This document shows, piece after piece, positions 33,079 through 41,693 of a DNA stretch of 56,128 bases. The translations under genes were made by a program, and so were the position numbers. Under the pieces are notes generated by a model, which was given only the letters and a program-made list of their open reading frames with translations, was not told the origin of the DNA and ran no database searches. The DNA is taken from assembly GCA_015654925.1 (NCBI GenBank), contig JAATFX010000110.1:1-56128 (forward strand). Direction: 5' to 3'. Source of the DNA: Enterobacterales bacterium. Its GTDB lineage: Bacteria > Pseudomonadota > Gammaproteobacteria > Enterobacterales > Enterobacteriaceae. Each line of letters starts with the position of its first letter. Positions within the stretch are counted from its first letter, which is position 1.

Positions 33079-33867
33079 ATGCAAGAAATCATCATTATCC
33101 TCAGCGCCGGAATTATTACCGGCATGACCACCATTATGTTCGGATTCGGCGGCGGTTTTATCGTGGTACCCTTTGTTTATCATATTGTTGCGCTTAATCC
33201 CGGCCTATCCCATTACGCCATGCATATTGCGGTCGCCACGTCTACCGCGGTAATGATCGTTAATTCTTCCTACGCCACTTTCACCCAGTGGCGTGGCGGC
33301 AATTTACTGAAAGAAACGGTATTGCCGATAGTCGTATTTATCGCCGCCGGCGCCCTTGGCGGCGCGTTATTATCCCGGTACTTAACCGATAATACCGTTC
33401 GCTTGCTGTTTATAGTGTATATGCTCGCAACCACTATTGATTGCCTGTTTCGCCGGGGGTTTATTGATAGAGCCGATAAAATGCCGCTTTCCGCCCGCGT
33501 CTCGGCCTGGGGCGGATTTATTATCGGGGCCATCGCCGCCCTGCTGGGCGTAGGCGGTAGCGTGATGACGGTGCCCCTGCTACGCCGGCATGGCTATGAA
33601 ATGAGATATTGCGTCAGCGCCGCCAATCCGTTGTCTGTGCCGGTGGCGATTTTAGGTTCGGTGGTTTATGCCTTCACGGCATACGGTCAACATCCGGGGT
33701 CAGAATATATCGGATTTATTAATATAAAAATATTGGTTTTACTGATCATAACCGGTTTTATCGGTATTTATATCGCTAAAAATTTTATCCCCAAAATCCG
33801 CGATCGGCTACATGCCAAAATATATATATTTTTATTGCTGGTAGTGCTCATCGCCATGGTGTTTTAG
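33079..33867 (+). CDS. TauE/SafE (TSUP) family permease
   Basis: 262 aa, eight predicted helices. The two TSUP halves are visible: GMTTIMFGFGGGFIVVPFVY at the front and AALLGVGGSVMTVPLLRRHGY in the second half. The start at 33079 (MQEIIII) gives the usual family N-terminus, though the SD is poor; in-frame ATGs at 32956 and 33010 are possible. TSUP proteins move sulfite, sulfoacetate or other organic anions. It is divergent from the AraC-type regulator, which probably senses the exported compound. Confidence 0.82.
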   Translation: MQEIIIILSAGIITGMTTIMFGFGGGFIVVPFVYHIVALNPGLSHYAMHIAVATSTAVMIVNSSYATFTQWRGGNLLKETVLPIVVFIAAGALGGALLSRYLTDNTVRLLFIVYMLATTIDCLFRRGFIDRADKMPLSARVSAWGGFIIGAIAALLGVGGSVMTVPLLRRHGYEMRYCVSAANPLSVPVAILGSVVYAFTAYGQHPGSEYIGFINIKILVLLIITGFIGIYIAKNFIPKIRDRLHAKIYIFLLLVVLIAMVF

Positions 33868-33933
33868 CCCACGGATCGCCATGGCGTCTTTCCAGACTCT
33901 CAGGCCGCTGGATTTCTTTTGCAATCTCCCTGA

Positions 33934-33947
33934 CCACACCGGTTTTC
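33934..33947. promoter_or_regulatory. candidate second LacI-type operator
   Basis: A 10-of-14 match to the perfect operator at 34034, sharing the central ACCGGT and lying exactly 100 bases upstream. That spacing would allow looping. Confidence 0.3.
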
Positions 33948-33954
33948 CTGGCTA

Positions 33955-33976
33955 TTACGTGATCTTTTTCACAGAT
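33955..33976 (+). promoter_or_regulatory. CRP site of the PTS operon
   Basis: CGTGA-N6-TCACA at 33958-33973 differs from the CRP consensus TGTGA-N6-TCACA at one base. A class I position upstream of a TTGAAA -35 (34001-34006) is plausible. Confidence 0.75.
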
Positions 33977-34033
33977 CCCTACCCTCACGATATCCGTTTC
34001 TTGAAAGCCCTCACAAAACCTGGCCAAACTCAT

Positions 34034-34047
34034 GGAAACCGGTTTCC
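34034..34047. promoter_or_regulatory. LacI-family operator of the PTS operon
   Basis: GGAAACCGGTTTCC is a perfect 14-base palindrome with the central CpG typical of LacI/GalR operators. It overlaps the expected transcription start, 52 bases before the IIB gene. The operon's own last gene encodes a LacI repressor. Confidence 0.8.
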
Positions 34048-34098
34048 GTTTTGTATCCAATGGCGACGGATAACCACTAACTTCCCCAAGGGTGATAA

Positions 34099-34404
34099 AT
34101 GAAAAACATCATGTTGTGTTGTTCCGCCGGAATGTCCACCAGCATGCTGGTGAGAAAGATGCAGGCCGAGGCTGAAAAACGCGGTCTGGAAATAAAAATC
34201 GATGCGTATGGCGTGAGTGAATTCGACGAACAGTTTGCCCGTTATCAGGTCGTACTGCTGGGCCCGCAGGTAAAATATATGCTCGAAACCCTGGCGGAAA
34301 AAACGGCGGAGCGCAACATACCGGTGGCCGCCATCGATATGATGGATTATGGCATGCAGCGTGGCGACAAAGTGCTCGATTTCGCCCTGTCCCTGATTAA
34401 ATGA
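34099..34404 (+). CDS. PTS IIB component, lactose/cellobiose family
   Basis: 101 aa with the phosphocysteine loop at Cys8 (CCSAGMSTSMLV), as in ChbB/CelA. It receives phosphate from IIA and passes it to the sugar in IIC. First gene of the five-gene operon IIB-IIC-GH1-IIA-LacI. AGGGTGA lies before the ATG. Confidence 0.92.
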   Translation: MKNIMLCCSAGMSTSMLVRKMQAEAEKRGLEIKIDAYGVSEFDEQFARYQVVLLGPQVKYMLETLAEKTAERNIPVAAIDMMDYGMQRGDKVLDFALSLIK

Positions 34405-34439
34405 CCCCACCTTTCGAATAACCATCATAGGACGACACC

Positions 34440-35759
34440 ATGAGTACTCTATACGACGCTATGGTCGGAGTCATTGAACGTCACATTACCCCTTTAGCCG
34501 GCCGTGTCGGCCAGCAAAAACATATTATCGCCATCCGAGACGGGTTTCTCGCCGCGCTGCCGTTTATGATTATCGGCTCGTTTATGCTGGTATTTATCTT
34601 CCCGCCGTTTTCCCCGGATACCCAATGGCGCTTCGCCCGCGGCTGGCTTGATTTTTCCGTGCGCTACCGCGATGCGCTGATGCTGCCGTTTAATCTCAGC
34701 ATGGGCGTGATGACCTTTTTTATTTCGGTGGGCATTGGCGCCAGCATGGGCAAACATTACAAACTTGATCCCATCATGACCGGCCTGCTGGCGTTTATGG
34801 CTTTTTTGCTGGTGGCCGCGCCCTATCATGATAAGCAGATCTCGGTGGCTTATTTCTCCGGCCAGGGCATATTCACCGCCATTATCACGGCCATTTACGC
34901 CAGCGAAACGTACGCCTGGCTTAAACGCCGCAATATCACCATCCGCCTGCCAAAAGAAGTGCCCACCGGCGTGGCGCGATCGTTTGAAATCCTGATCCCG
35001 GTCATCGTCATCGTCGCCACTTTGCATCCGCTGAACCTGCTGGTGGAGCACTACACCGGCATGATTATTCCCGAAGCTATCATGCAACTGCTGGCCCCGC
35101 TGGTTTCCGCATCCGATTCCCTGCCGGCCATACTCCTGTCGGTGCTGATTTGCCAAATCCTGTGGTTCGCCGGTATTCACGGCGCGCTGATCGTCACCGG
35201 CATCATGAACCCGTTCTGGATGACAAATCTGGCGCTGAACCAAAGCGCCCTGGCCGCCGCCGCTCCCCTGCCGCATATTTACCTGCAGGGTTTCTGGGAC
35301 CATTACCTGCTGATCGGCGGCGTCGGCTCCACCTTGCCGCTGGCGTTTTTGCTGCTGCTCAGCCGGTCGATACATCTGCGCACCATCGGCCGCATGGGCG
35401 TGGTGCCCAGCTTTTTTAATATCAACGAACCTATCTTGTTCGGTACGCCGATTATCATGAATCCGGTGATGTTCCTGCCGTTTACCCTGGTGCCGATGAT
35501 TAACGCCACCTTCGCCTGGACCGCCACCAAGCTGGGCTGGGTAGGACAAGTGGTCCAGTTGACCCCCTGGACCACGCCCGCCCCCATCGGCGCGTCCTGG
35601 GCCGCCAACTGGACCTTGAGCCCGGTGATTATGTGCCTGTTTTGCATGGCGATGTCGGCATTGATGTATTACCCGTTCCTGAAAGCCTACGAACGCGCGC
35701 TGCTGAGAAAACAGAATGAGAGCCAGGCCCCCGATATCCAAATCGCCCTGAACTCCTGA
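34440..35759 (+). CDS. PTS IIC component, lactose/cellobiose family
   Basis: 439 aa polytopic permease. N-terminal RVGQQKHIIAIRDGFLAALPFMIIGS, central GIHGALIVTGIMNPFW and the conserved FFNINEPILFGTPIIMNP motif, which binds the sugar. It imports and phosphorylates a beta-glucoside (cellobiose-like, or a chitobiose or aryl-glucoside relative). The stop is 23 bases before the GH1 start. Confidence 0.92.
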   Translation: MSTLYDAMVGVIERHITPLAGRVGQQKHIIAIRDGFLAALPFMIIGSFMLVFIFPPFSPDTQWRFARGWLDFSVRYRDALMLPFNLSMGVMTFFISVGIGASMGKHYKLDPIMTGLLAFMAFLLVAAPYHDKQISVAYFSGQGIFTAIITAIYASETYAWLKRRNITIRLPKEVPTGVARSFEILIPVIVIVATLHPLNLLVEHYTGMIIPEAIMQLLAPLVSASDSLPAILLSVLICQILWFAGIHGALIVTGIMNPFWMTNLALNQSALAAAAPLPHIYLQGFWDHYLLIGGVGSTLPLAFLLLLSRSIHLRTIGRMGVVPSFFNINEPILFGTPIIMNPVMFLPFTLVPMINATFAWTATKLGWVGQVVQLTPWTTPAPIGASWAANWTLSPVIMCLFCMAMSALMYYPFLKAYERALLRKQNESQAPDIQIALNS

Positions 35760-35782
35760 TGGCATTCAAAGGAGAATATTGC

Positions 35783-37177
35783 ATGCAGTATCTATTTCCC
35801 GACAATTTCTGGTGGGGCAGCGCCAGCTCCGCCCCGCAAACCGAGGGCGAGTCCTCAGGCTTTGGCAAAAGCCCCACCGTCTGGGATCATTGGTTCGCCC
35901 GGCAGCCGGAGCGCTTTTTCCAGCAGGTGGGACCTGGGGATACGTCGACGTTTTACCGCCACTGGCGGGATGATATCGCCCTGTTGAAGCAGACCGGCCA
36001 TAATAGTTTCCGTACTTCCATTTCCTGGGCGCGGTTGATTCCCGGCGGCCAGGGGCCCTGTAACCCGCAGGCGGTGGAATTTTATAACCAGGTTATCGAT
36101 GAACTGCTGGCTCAGGGCATCACGCCCTTTATCAATCTGTTCCATTTCGATATGCCGATGGCCATGCAGGATTTGGGCGGTTGGGAAAACCGGCAAGTGG
36201 GGTTGGCTTATGCCGACTATGCCGCCGCGTGTTTCGAACTGTTCGGCGATCGCGTCAAACATTGGTTCACCTTTAATGAACCCATCGTGCCGGTGGAAGG
36301 GGGGTATCTCTATGATTTCCACTATCCCAACGTGGTGGATTTCAAGCGCGCCGCCACCGTGGCGTATCACACCATGCTGGCGCACGCCGGCGCGGTACGC
36401 CGTTTTCGCCTGTCCGGCCGGGGCGGCGATATTGGCATTATCCTTAACTTGACCCCGTCTTATCCCCGCTCGCAGCATCCGGCGGATTTAGCGGCGGCCA
36501 ATCACGCCGATCTGCTGTTTAACCGCAGTTTCCTCGATCCGGCGCTGCGCGGCGGTTATCCGCCGGAGCTGATCGCGCTGCTGGAGCGCCATGGCCAATT
36601 GCCTGCCTCCCAGCCAGGGGACCGGGAACTGCTGGCCGACGGCGTGGTGGACTTGCTCGGAATTAACTATTACCAGCCCCGGCGCGTACAGTGCCGGGCC
36701 AATCAGGTCAACCCCGACAGCCCCTTTATGCCCGAATGGCTGTTTGATCATTACCAGATGCCCGGCCGCAAAATGAATCCCTGGCGCGGATGGGAAATTT
36801 ATGAGCGCGGCATCTACGATATCCTGACCAATTTGCGGGAAAATTACGCGAATCCGCGCTGTTATATTTCGGAAAACGGCATGGGCGTGGAAGACGAGCC
36901 GCGGTTTGCCCGCGACGGCAGGATTGAGGATGACTATCGCATCGAATTTGTGCGCGACCATCTGGTCTGGGTACACCGGGCGCTGCAAGAGGGCAGCCGT
37001 TGCCTGGGTTATCATATGTGGACCTTTATTGATAACTGGTCATGGAGCAACGCCTACAAAAACCGTTACGGCTTGGTGCAGCTTGATTTAGCTACCCAGC
37101 AACGCACGGTGAAGAAAAGCGGTTATTGGTTTGCGGACATCGCGCACCGGCATGGTTTCGATAGGGAGGAAAAATGA
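35783..37177 (+). CDS. glycoside hydrolase family 1, probable 6-phospho-beta-glucosidase
   Basis: 464 aa (beta/alpha)8 barrel. Acid/base Glu166 in TFNEP and nucleophile Glu364 in ISENG are both present. It hydrolyses the phosphorylated sugar brought in by the PTS, releasing glucose 6-phosphate and the aglycone or glucose. Start 35783 (MQYLFPDNF) has AAAGGAG before it. The phospho-specific loop near the C-terminus (NAYKNRYG) is not the canonical K-x-Y form, so phospho-substrate specificity rests mainly on the operon context. Confidence 0.88.
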   Translation: MQYLFPDNFWWGSASSAPQTEGESSGFGKSPTVWDHWFARQPERFFQQVGPGDTSTFYRHWRDDIALLKQTGHNSFRTSISWARLIPGGQGPCNPQAVEFYNQVIDELLAQGITPFINLFHFDMPMAMQDLGGWENRQVGLAYADYAAACFELFGDRVKHWFTFNEPIVPVEGGYLYDFHYPNVVDFKRAATVAYHTMLAHAGAVRRFRLSGRGGDIGIILNLTPSYPRSQHPADLAAANHADLLFNRSFLDPALRGGYPPELIALLERHGQLPASQPGDRELLADGVVDLLGINYYQPRRVQCRANQVNPDSPFMPEWLFDHYQMPGRKMNPWRGWEIYERGIYDILTNLRENYANPRCYISENGMGVEDEPRFARDGRIEDDYRIEFVRDHLVWVHRALQEGSRCLGYHMWTFIDNWSWSNAYKNRYGLVQLDLATQQRTVKKSGYWFADIAHRHGFDREEK

Positions 37178-37488
37178 TGGACAGCGAAACGACAATCATG
37201 ACCATACTGGTGAATGCCGGCGAGGCCCGCAGCCAGTGCATGACCGCGTTACAATGCGCCCGCAACGGCGATTTCGATCGCGCCCGGATGCTGCTGGCGG
37301 ATGCGGATAACTTTATCAAGGCCGCCCATCGCATCCAGACGCAGCTGATCGGCGAAGATCAGGGTGAAGGCAAAGTGCCCATGACCCTGATCATGGTGCA
37401 CGCCCAGGATCATTTGATGAATGCTATCTTGGCGCGGGAATTGATTAATGAGATGGTAATACTTTATCAACGACAGCAGCGGCAATAG
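37174..37488 (+). CDS. PTS IIA component, lactose/cellobiose family
   Basis: 104 aa helical protein with the phospho-accepting His in the HAQDHLM motif (His76). The ATG at 37174 overlaps the GH1 stop; a second ATG at 37177 is possible. SD GGGAGG lies just upstream. IIA takes phosphate from HPr. Unusually it follows the glycosidase rather than IIB or IIC. Confidence 0.92.
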   Translation: MMDSETTIMTILVNAGEARSQCMTALQCARNGDFDRARMLLADADNFIKAAHRIQTQLIGEDQGEGKVPMTLIMVHAQDHLMNAILARELINEMVILYQRQQRQ

Positions 37489-37495
37489 CAGGATT

Positions 37496-38431
37496 ATGGC
37501 GACTATAAATGATGTTTCCCGTTTAGCCCGGGTATCAAAAGCCACCGTGTCCCGGGTGCTCAGCGGCAATCGCGGCGTCAGGGAGGAGAGCCGCCAGGCG
37601 GTGCTTAAAGCCGCCAGCGCGCTCAACTACCAGCCGAACCTGATCGCCCAATCCCTCAGCGCCCAAGCCACCGGGTGCGTGGGGGTGATTTGCGCGATGG
37701 AGTCCATGCAGCACGCGGTGAATTATCTGCCGGCGCTGGAGAAACAGTTTCGTCGCCATAATAAGCATTTACTGTTGCGCTTCGCCGACGATGCCGCCGG
37801 CGTCGAAAGCGCCATTGCCTCACTGGGGCGGGGGTTATGCGACGCCACGCTGGTTATCGGCGCGCGCTTCGCGCTGCCGCCGCTGGACGGCAGCGTGGTG
37901 CTGATCGACTGCCTCGACGCGCCCGGTGAACACAGTATCAGCTTCGATCATGCTTTTGCCGCTGAAACCGCCTGCCAATACTTGCTAAGCCACGGCCGCC
38001 GCCGGCTGGTTTTGCTTAATTACGCCGACGGCGAGACCGCGGAGCAGGTGCTGCACGGTTATCGTCGCGGCCTGGAATACCATTTGGCGCCTTATAACCG
38101 CCAACTGGTCGCCTGCCGCGACCCGTCGCCGCGGGTCGCGCTGCAGGTCCTGATTAACAGCGGCACGCCGTTCGACGGGCTGTTGGTAATGAACCAGGCG
38201 GATGCCCAAGAAGCGATTTCGGTGCTGCATGCCTATCGTCGCACGGTGCCCGATACGCTGGCCGTCATCAGCCTGGACGGCACCACGCCCTTGCCCGGCT
38301 CGCTGCTGCCGCTGCCGGCCATTGAATATCCGCTGGAAAAACTAGCGGAAAAAGCGCTGGAAATGATCGCCGGCAAGGGCAACCACGGCGGCGTGCCGCT
38401 GGTGATCCGCGGTGATTTGGTGGCGGGCTGA
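37496..38431 (+). CDS. LacI-family repressor of the PTS operon
   Basis: 311 aa. The LacI helix-turn-helix and hinge (ATINDVSRLARVSKATVSRVLSGNRGVREESR, LNYQPNLIAQSLS) are followed by a sugar-binding core. It is encoded seven bases after the IIA gene in the same operon. The perfect GGAAACCGGTTTCC palindrome upstream of the operon is its likely operator, giving substrate-inducible autoregulation. Confidence 0.9.
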   Translation: MATINDVSRLARVSKATVSRVLSGNRGVREESRQAVLKAASALNYQPNLIAQSLSAQATGCVGVICAMESMQHAVNYLPALEKQFRRHNKHLLLRFADDAAGVESAIASLGRGLCDATLVIGARFALPPLDGSVVLIDCLDAPGEHSISFDHAFAAETACQYLLSHGRRRLVLLNYADGETAEQVLHGYRRGLEYHLAPYNRQLVACRDPSPRVALQVLINSGTPFDGLLVMNQADAQEAISVLHAYRRTVPDTLAVISLDGTTPLPGSLLPLPAIEYPLEKLAEKALEMIAGKGNHGGVPLVIRGDLVAG

Positions 38432-38785
38432 TATCAACATGGCCCCGGCGCAGGCCGATAATCAGACGGTGCGGCTCTATGCCATGTCGGCGGCGATACT
38501 GAAACAGCGCGGGGAATATTATAAGGTATTGGAACAATCGCAGCGGGGCACGCTCGATATTACCCGTTGGTTGGCGTGGTTTCTGGTGACAATGGCTTTG
38601 AGCCGGGAATCAGAGCAGCGCAATATCAACAGGTCGCCAAAGTAAGTCAAGCCACATCCACCCGCCATCTTACGGATCTGCTGGCCAAAGGTTGCCTGAT
38701 CAAACTTCCCGGCGGCGGGCGCAGCACCCGTTATCAAATCCTTGATTTATCCCGACCGACGGACACGGAATATCCGCCAGGTTAA
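38430..38785 (+). pseudogene. Fic-family protein remnant
   Basis: The first frame reads NQTVRLYAMSAAILKQRGEYYK and TLDITRWLAWFL, the helix after the Fic core. After a deletion/frameshift near 38585-38615 another frame reads QQVAKVSQATSTRHL, LLAKGCLIKLPGGGRSTRYQI, the C-terminal winged-helix end. The catalytic HPFxxGNGR Fic motif is absent. It is the tail of a Fic/AMPylase protein left after the LacI gene. Confidence 0.75.
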
Positions 38786-38930
38786 ACGACGGGCCAATGA
38801 AGGATTATTACCGCAATGCTCCTGGTCCCTCCCATATTTACACCTTAGGTATTATTGATTTAAGATGCCGGCGCCCCGGACGATATTATCTGGTAACGAC
38901 CTCAATAAATTACATGGAAAAGTATAAATA

Positions 38931-39320
38931 ATGAAAATAACCAGGCCCATTCTACTGTGTTTACTATGCGCCCTGGCATTGGCCGGCTGCGCCCGCACTG
39001 CCCCGATCGCCAATGTAGACACTCCGCTGGCAATCCACTATCCGGTCGATCGCGTCAAAACGGCGATCCTGCAGGCAGGCATGGCCCGCCAGTGGGTTAT
39101 GACGCCGGCCCGGGCGGGCGTTATCAACGGTCGCCTGAACACCCGCGAACACCAGGCGGATATCCAAATCACCTACAGCGCCACCGGCTACAGCATCCAT
39201 TATGTCGGCAGCAAAAATTTGCTGGCGGACGGCCAAGGCCATATTCATCGCAATTATAATCACTGGATTAATAACCTGAACCATGACATCCAAATCAGGT
39301 TAGCCAGCACCGCATCCTAA
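38931..39320 (+). CDS. small lipoprotein of unknown function
   Basis: 129 aa with a lipoprotein signal (MKITRPILLCLLCALALAGC, lipobox LAGC). The mature part pairs an HYPVDRVKTAILQAGMARQWVM helix with VINGRLNTREHQADIQITYS strands, a small alpha/beta fold seen in conserved enterobacterial lipoproteins. It has its own promoter region (38786-38930). No partner is known. It probably sits in the periplasmic leaflet or outer membrane. Confidence 0.75.
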   Translation: MKITRPILLCLLCALALAGCARTAPIANVDTPLAIHYPVDRVKTAILQAGMARQWVMTPARAGVINGRLNTREHQADIQITYSATGYSIHYVGSKNLLADGQGHIHRNYNHWINNLNHDIQIRLASTAS

Positions 39321-39577
39321 TAAATCTTCGGCTTTTTTGCCTACTCCTCCCCGCCGGCTCGTCCGGTATCGCGGTGCGCCTTGAGATATTGTAAATAAAC
39401 GTAAAGGTAGCGGCTTTGGGCCTGTTATGATAGATAAGGGCCCTTACACTTCCGCGCACGCTGGTATAGTCCGGGATCAGGCCCGTGGGGCAGCGGGTAT
39501 CGGGCCGGTTCGGCGCCGTGCCGGACGTTAACGCCAGACGTGATGATAAACCGCAGATAAGGTCGCCGAGGAGCCAG
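39321..39577. promoter_or_regulatory. promoter and long leader of the aryl-polyene operon
   Basis: An extended -10 (TG-T-TATGAT) lies at 39423-39431 and would give a 5' leader of about 140 bases before the first gene at 39578. A -35 is not obvious. GAGGAG precedes the ATG. The long leader may hold post-transcriptional control. Confidence 0.5.
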
Positions 39578-40303
39578 ATGAAACTTGCATTAACTATTCT
39601 TGACTGGCAAGCCGGCGCGCCCGGGTTATCCACCGCCGAGCACTGGCGGGCATGGAGCGGCAGCCCGCCGGCCATTACTGCCGACGCCGCGCTGCCGCCC
39701 TGTGCGCAATTGCCGATGATGACGGCCCGTCGCCTGAGCGCGGGCAGCCGGCTGGCGGTGGACCACGGGCTGGCGTTGCTGCGTCGCCATCAGCCCGATG
39801 CGGTTATTTTTACCAGCCGCCACGGCGAGCTGGAGCGTAATCAACGCATTCTCGATGCGCTGGCCAGGCAACACGCGCTTTCGCCCACGGATTTTACCAT
39901 GTCGGTGCATAACGCCGCGGTCGGCAGCCTGACCATCGCGGCGCAGGCGCCGCTGGTTTCCACCTCGCTTTCCGCAGGGGAAGATAGTTTTCAGCAAGGT
40001 CTGGTTGAAGCGCAGATATTATTGAAAAGCGGCTATTCCCGCGTGCTGATGGTGGACTTCGATAATAAAATCCCGGCGTTTTATCATCCGTTTCTCGCCC
40101 CCGGCACCCCGGATTTCCCCTATGCGGTGGCGCTGCTGCTGACAGCCGGGGAAACGCTGTGCTGCCGGTCCGTTCGCGCGCGGCAGGAAGCGCCTCCCCG
40201 TGTCCTGCCGCAAAGCCTGGCGTTCCTGCACCACTGGTTAAGCGCTAAAACAGCGTTTTCCATCACGGGCGAACGCCTGAACTGGCGCTGGAGCCGGGCA
40301 TGA
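39578..40303 (+). CDS. apeC: beta-ketoacyl synthase chain-length factor, ApeC-like
   Basis: 241 aa of the short ketosynthase-like family (PF13723). Where a ketosynthase has its active-site Cys, this protein reads SVHNAAVGSLTIA, so it cannot catalyse condensation. In aryl-polyene systems such a chain-length factor pairs with the ApeO ketosynthase. Start 39578 (MKLALTIL) has GAGGAG upstream; the longer frame from 39485 is rejected. First gene of the cluster; its stop overlaps the next start (ATGA). Confidence 0.85.
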   Translation: MKLALTILDWQAGAPGLSTAEHWRAWSGSPPAITADAALPPCAQLPMMTARRLSAGSRLAVDHGLALLRRHQPDAVIFTSRHGELERNQRILDALARQHALSPTDFTMSVHNAAVGSLTIAAQAPLVSTSLSAGEDSFQQGLVEAQILLKSGYSRVLMVDFDNKIPAFYHPFLAPGTPDFPYAVALLLTAGETLCCRSVRARQEAPPRVLPQSLAFLHHWLSAKTAFSITGERLNWRWSRA

Positions 40304-41100
40304 ATACCATAGAAGCTCCGCCGGCACGGTCCAGGCCGGATAATCCCCTGAAATTCACCTGGCGATTATTGATGACCGGGAGCTGCTTCGCACTATTCGG
40401 AATTGGCGGATTGTTGCTCACGGCGGGGTTTTATATCCTGTGCCTGGTGCTGCACGACCCGCTCCGGCGTACCCGGGCGGCGCGCCGGGTGATTTCGGCC
40501 AGCTTCAGGTTATTCTTGTCCGCTACGCGCCTGCTGGGCGTGCTGGATTACCGTATTCACGGCGCGCATTTGCTGCGCCGGGATCGCGGCAGTCTGGTGT
40601 TGGCGAACCACCCGACGCTGCTGGATTATGTGTTGCTGGCGTCGGTAATGCCGCAGTGCGATTGCGTGGTCAAACAGGCGCTGCAAAATAATATCTACGT
40701 CAGCGGGGCGATCAAAGCGGCGGATTACCTGATCAATTCGCAGGCGGAAATTTTGTTGGCGGAAAGCGGCAAGCGGCTGCGCGCCGGGGATAACCTGCTG
40801 ATATTCCCGGAAGGAACCCGCACTATTGCCGGTTCGCCGATGCGCTTACAGCGGGGCGCGGCCAACCTTGCGGTGCGCAGCGGATGCGATATCCGCATCG
40901 TACATATCATCTGCAGCCAGCCTTTTCTCAGCAAGGGCATTAAATGGTTCCAGATCCCATCCAGGAAACCGCAGTTTACCGTGGAGGTTAAAGGGCTGTT
41001 TTCCGCCGGCGAATTTTTTTCCGCCGGCGATTGTTCGCCCGCGCTGGCGGCCCGGCGACTGACGCAGCATTTGGCCTCGGTTCTGGACCCGGAAAAATAG
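40300..41100 (+). CDS. PlsC-like lysophospholipid acyltransferase
   Basis: 266 aa with one N-terminal membrane segment and the LPLAT motifs NHPTLLD (H-x4-D) and FPEGTR. It is present in aryl-polyene clusters in the position of ApeD and likely places an acyl chain on the lipid or sugar part of the finished pigment. It overlaps the gene before as ATGA. Confidence 0.85.
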   Translation: MNTIEAPPARSRPDNPLKFTWRLLMTGSCFALFGIGGLLLTAGFYILCLVLHDPLRRTRAARRVISASFRLFLSATRLLGVLDYRIHGAHLLRRDRGSLVLANHPTLLDYVLLASVMPQCDCVVKQALQNNIYVSGAIKAADYLINSQAEILLAESGKRLRAGDNLLIFPEGTRTIAGSPMRLQRGAANLAVRSGCDIRIVHIICSQPFLSKGIKWFQIPSRKPQFTVEVKGLFSAGEFFSAGDCSPALAARRLTQHLASVLDPEK

Positions 41101-41121
41101 TCAATTTTTTGAGACAATGTA

Positions 41122-41385
41122 ATGGAACAACTCAACCAGGAAATCAAACAGTTAATTATCGATACCTTGAATCTGGAAGGTATCGGCAGGGATGATATCG
41201 ACACCGACGCGCCGCTGTTTGGCGACGGCCTGGGGTTGGACTCCATCGACGCGCTGGAGCTCGGGTTAGCGGTAAAAAGCCGTTATAACGTGGTGCTCTC
41301 GGCGGAAAGCCAGGAAATACGCCGGCACTTTTTTTCGGTAGCCACCCTGTCGGCTTATATCCAGTCGCAGAGCGCCGCTCGATAA
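41122..41385 (+). CDS. apeE: acyl carrier protein 1, ApeE-like
   Basis: 87 aa ACP with the phosphopantetheine Ser in LGLDSIDALEL. The helical bundle is acidic at the front. It carries the growing polyene or starter unit. In known APE systems ApeE and ApeF are two dedicated ACPs, matching this pair. Confidence 0.88.
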   Translation: MEQLNQEIKQLIIDTLNLEGIGRDDIDTDAPLFGDGLGLDSIDALELGLAVKSRYNVVLSAESQEIRRHFFSVATLSAYIQSQSAAR

Positions 41386-41440
41386 AAAGCGCCGCCCGAT
41401 AAATGTCTACCCCAATATGCTTATAAGAACAGGTCCATCA

Positions 41441-41689
41441 ATGGATAAACAGGCAATTTACCAGGATGTGTCGCAACTGCTGATCGCATTGTTTGACACC
41501 AAACCCGAGCTCATTACGCCCGACGCGCGTTTATATGAAGATTTGGATCTCGACAGCATCGATGCGGTGGACATGGTGGTTCATCTGCAAAAGAAAACCG
41601 GCAAAAAAATCAAGCCGGAAACGTTCAAGTCCGTCAGGACGGTGCAGGATGTGGTGGATGCCGTAGCGGCGCTGTTAGCGTCCGGATAA
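41441..41689 (+). CDS. apeF: acyl carrier protein 2, ApeF-like
   Basis: 82 aa ACP with Ser in DLDLDSIDAVDMV and a Lys-rich helix III (KKTGKKIKPE). Start 41441 (MDKQAIY) has AGG eight bases upstream; a 90-aa start at 41417 is less likely. It is the second dedicated carrier of the polyene pathway. Confidence 0.88.
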   Translation: MDKQAIYQDVSQLLIALFDTKPELITPDARLYEDLDLDSIDAVDMVVHLQKKTGKKIKPETFKSVRTVQDVVDAVAALLASG

Positions 41690-41693
41690 ACGG

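Noticed and set aside
34494..35765. 423-codon minus-strand ORF opposite the PTS IIC gene
   Set aside because: His/Gln/Arg-rich low-complexity translation typical of antisense frames in GC-rich genes; the IIC gene on the plus strand is unambiguous.
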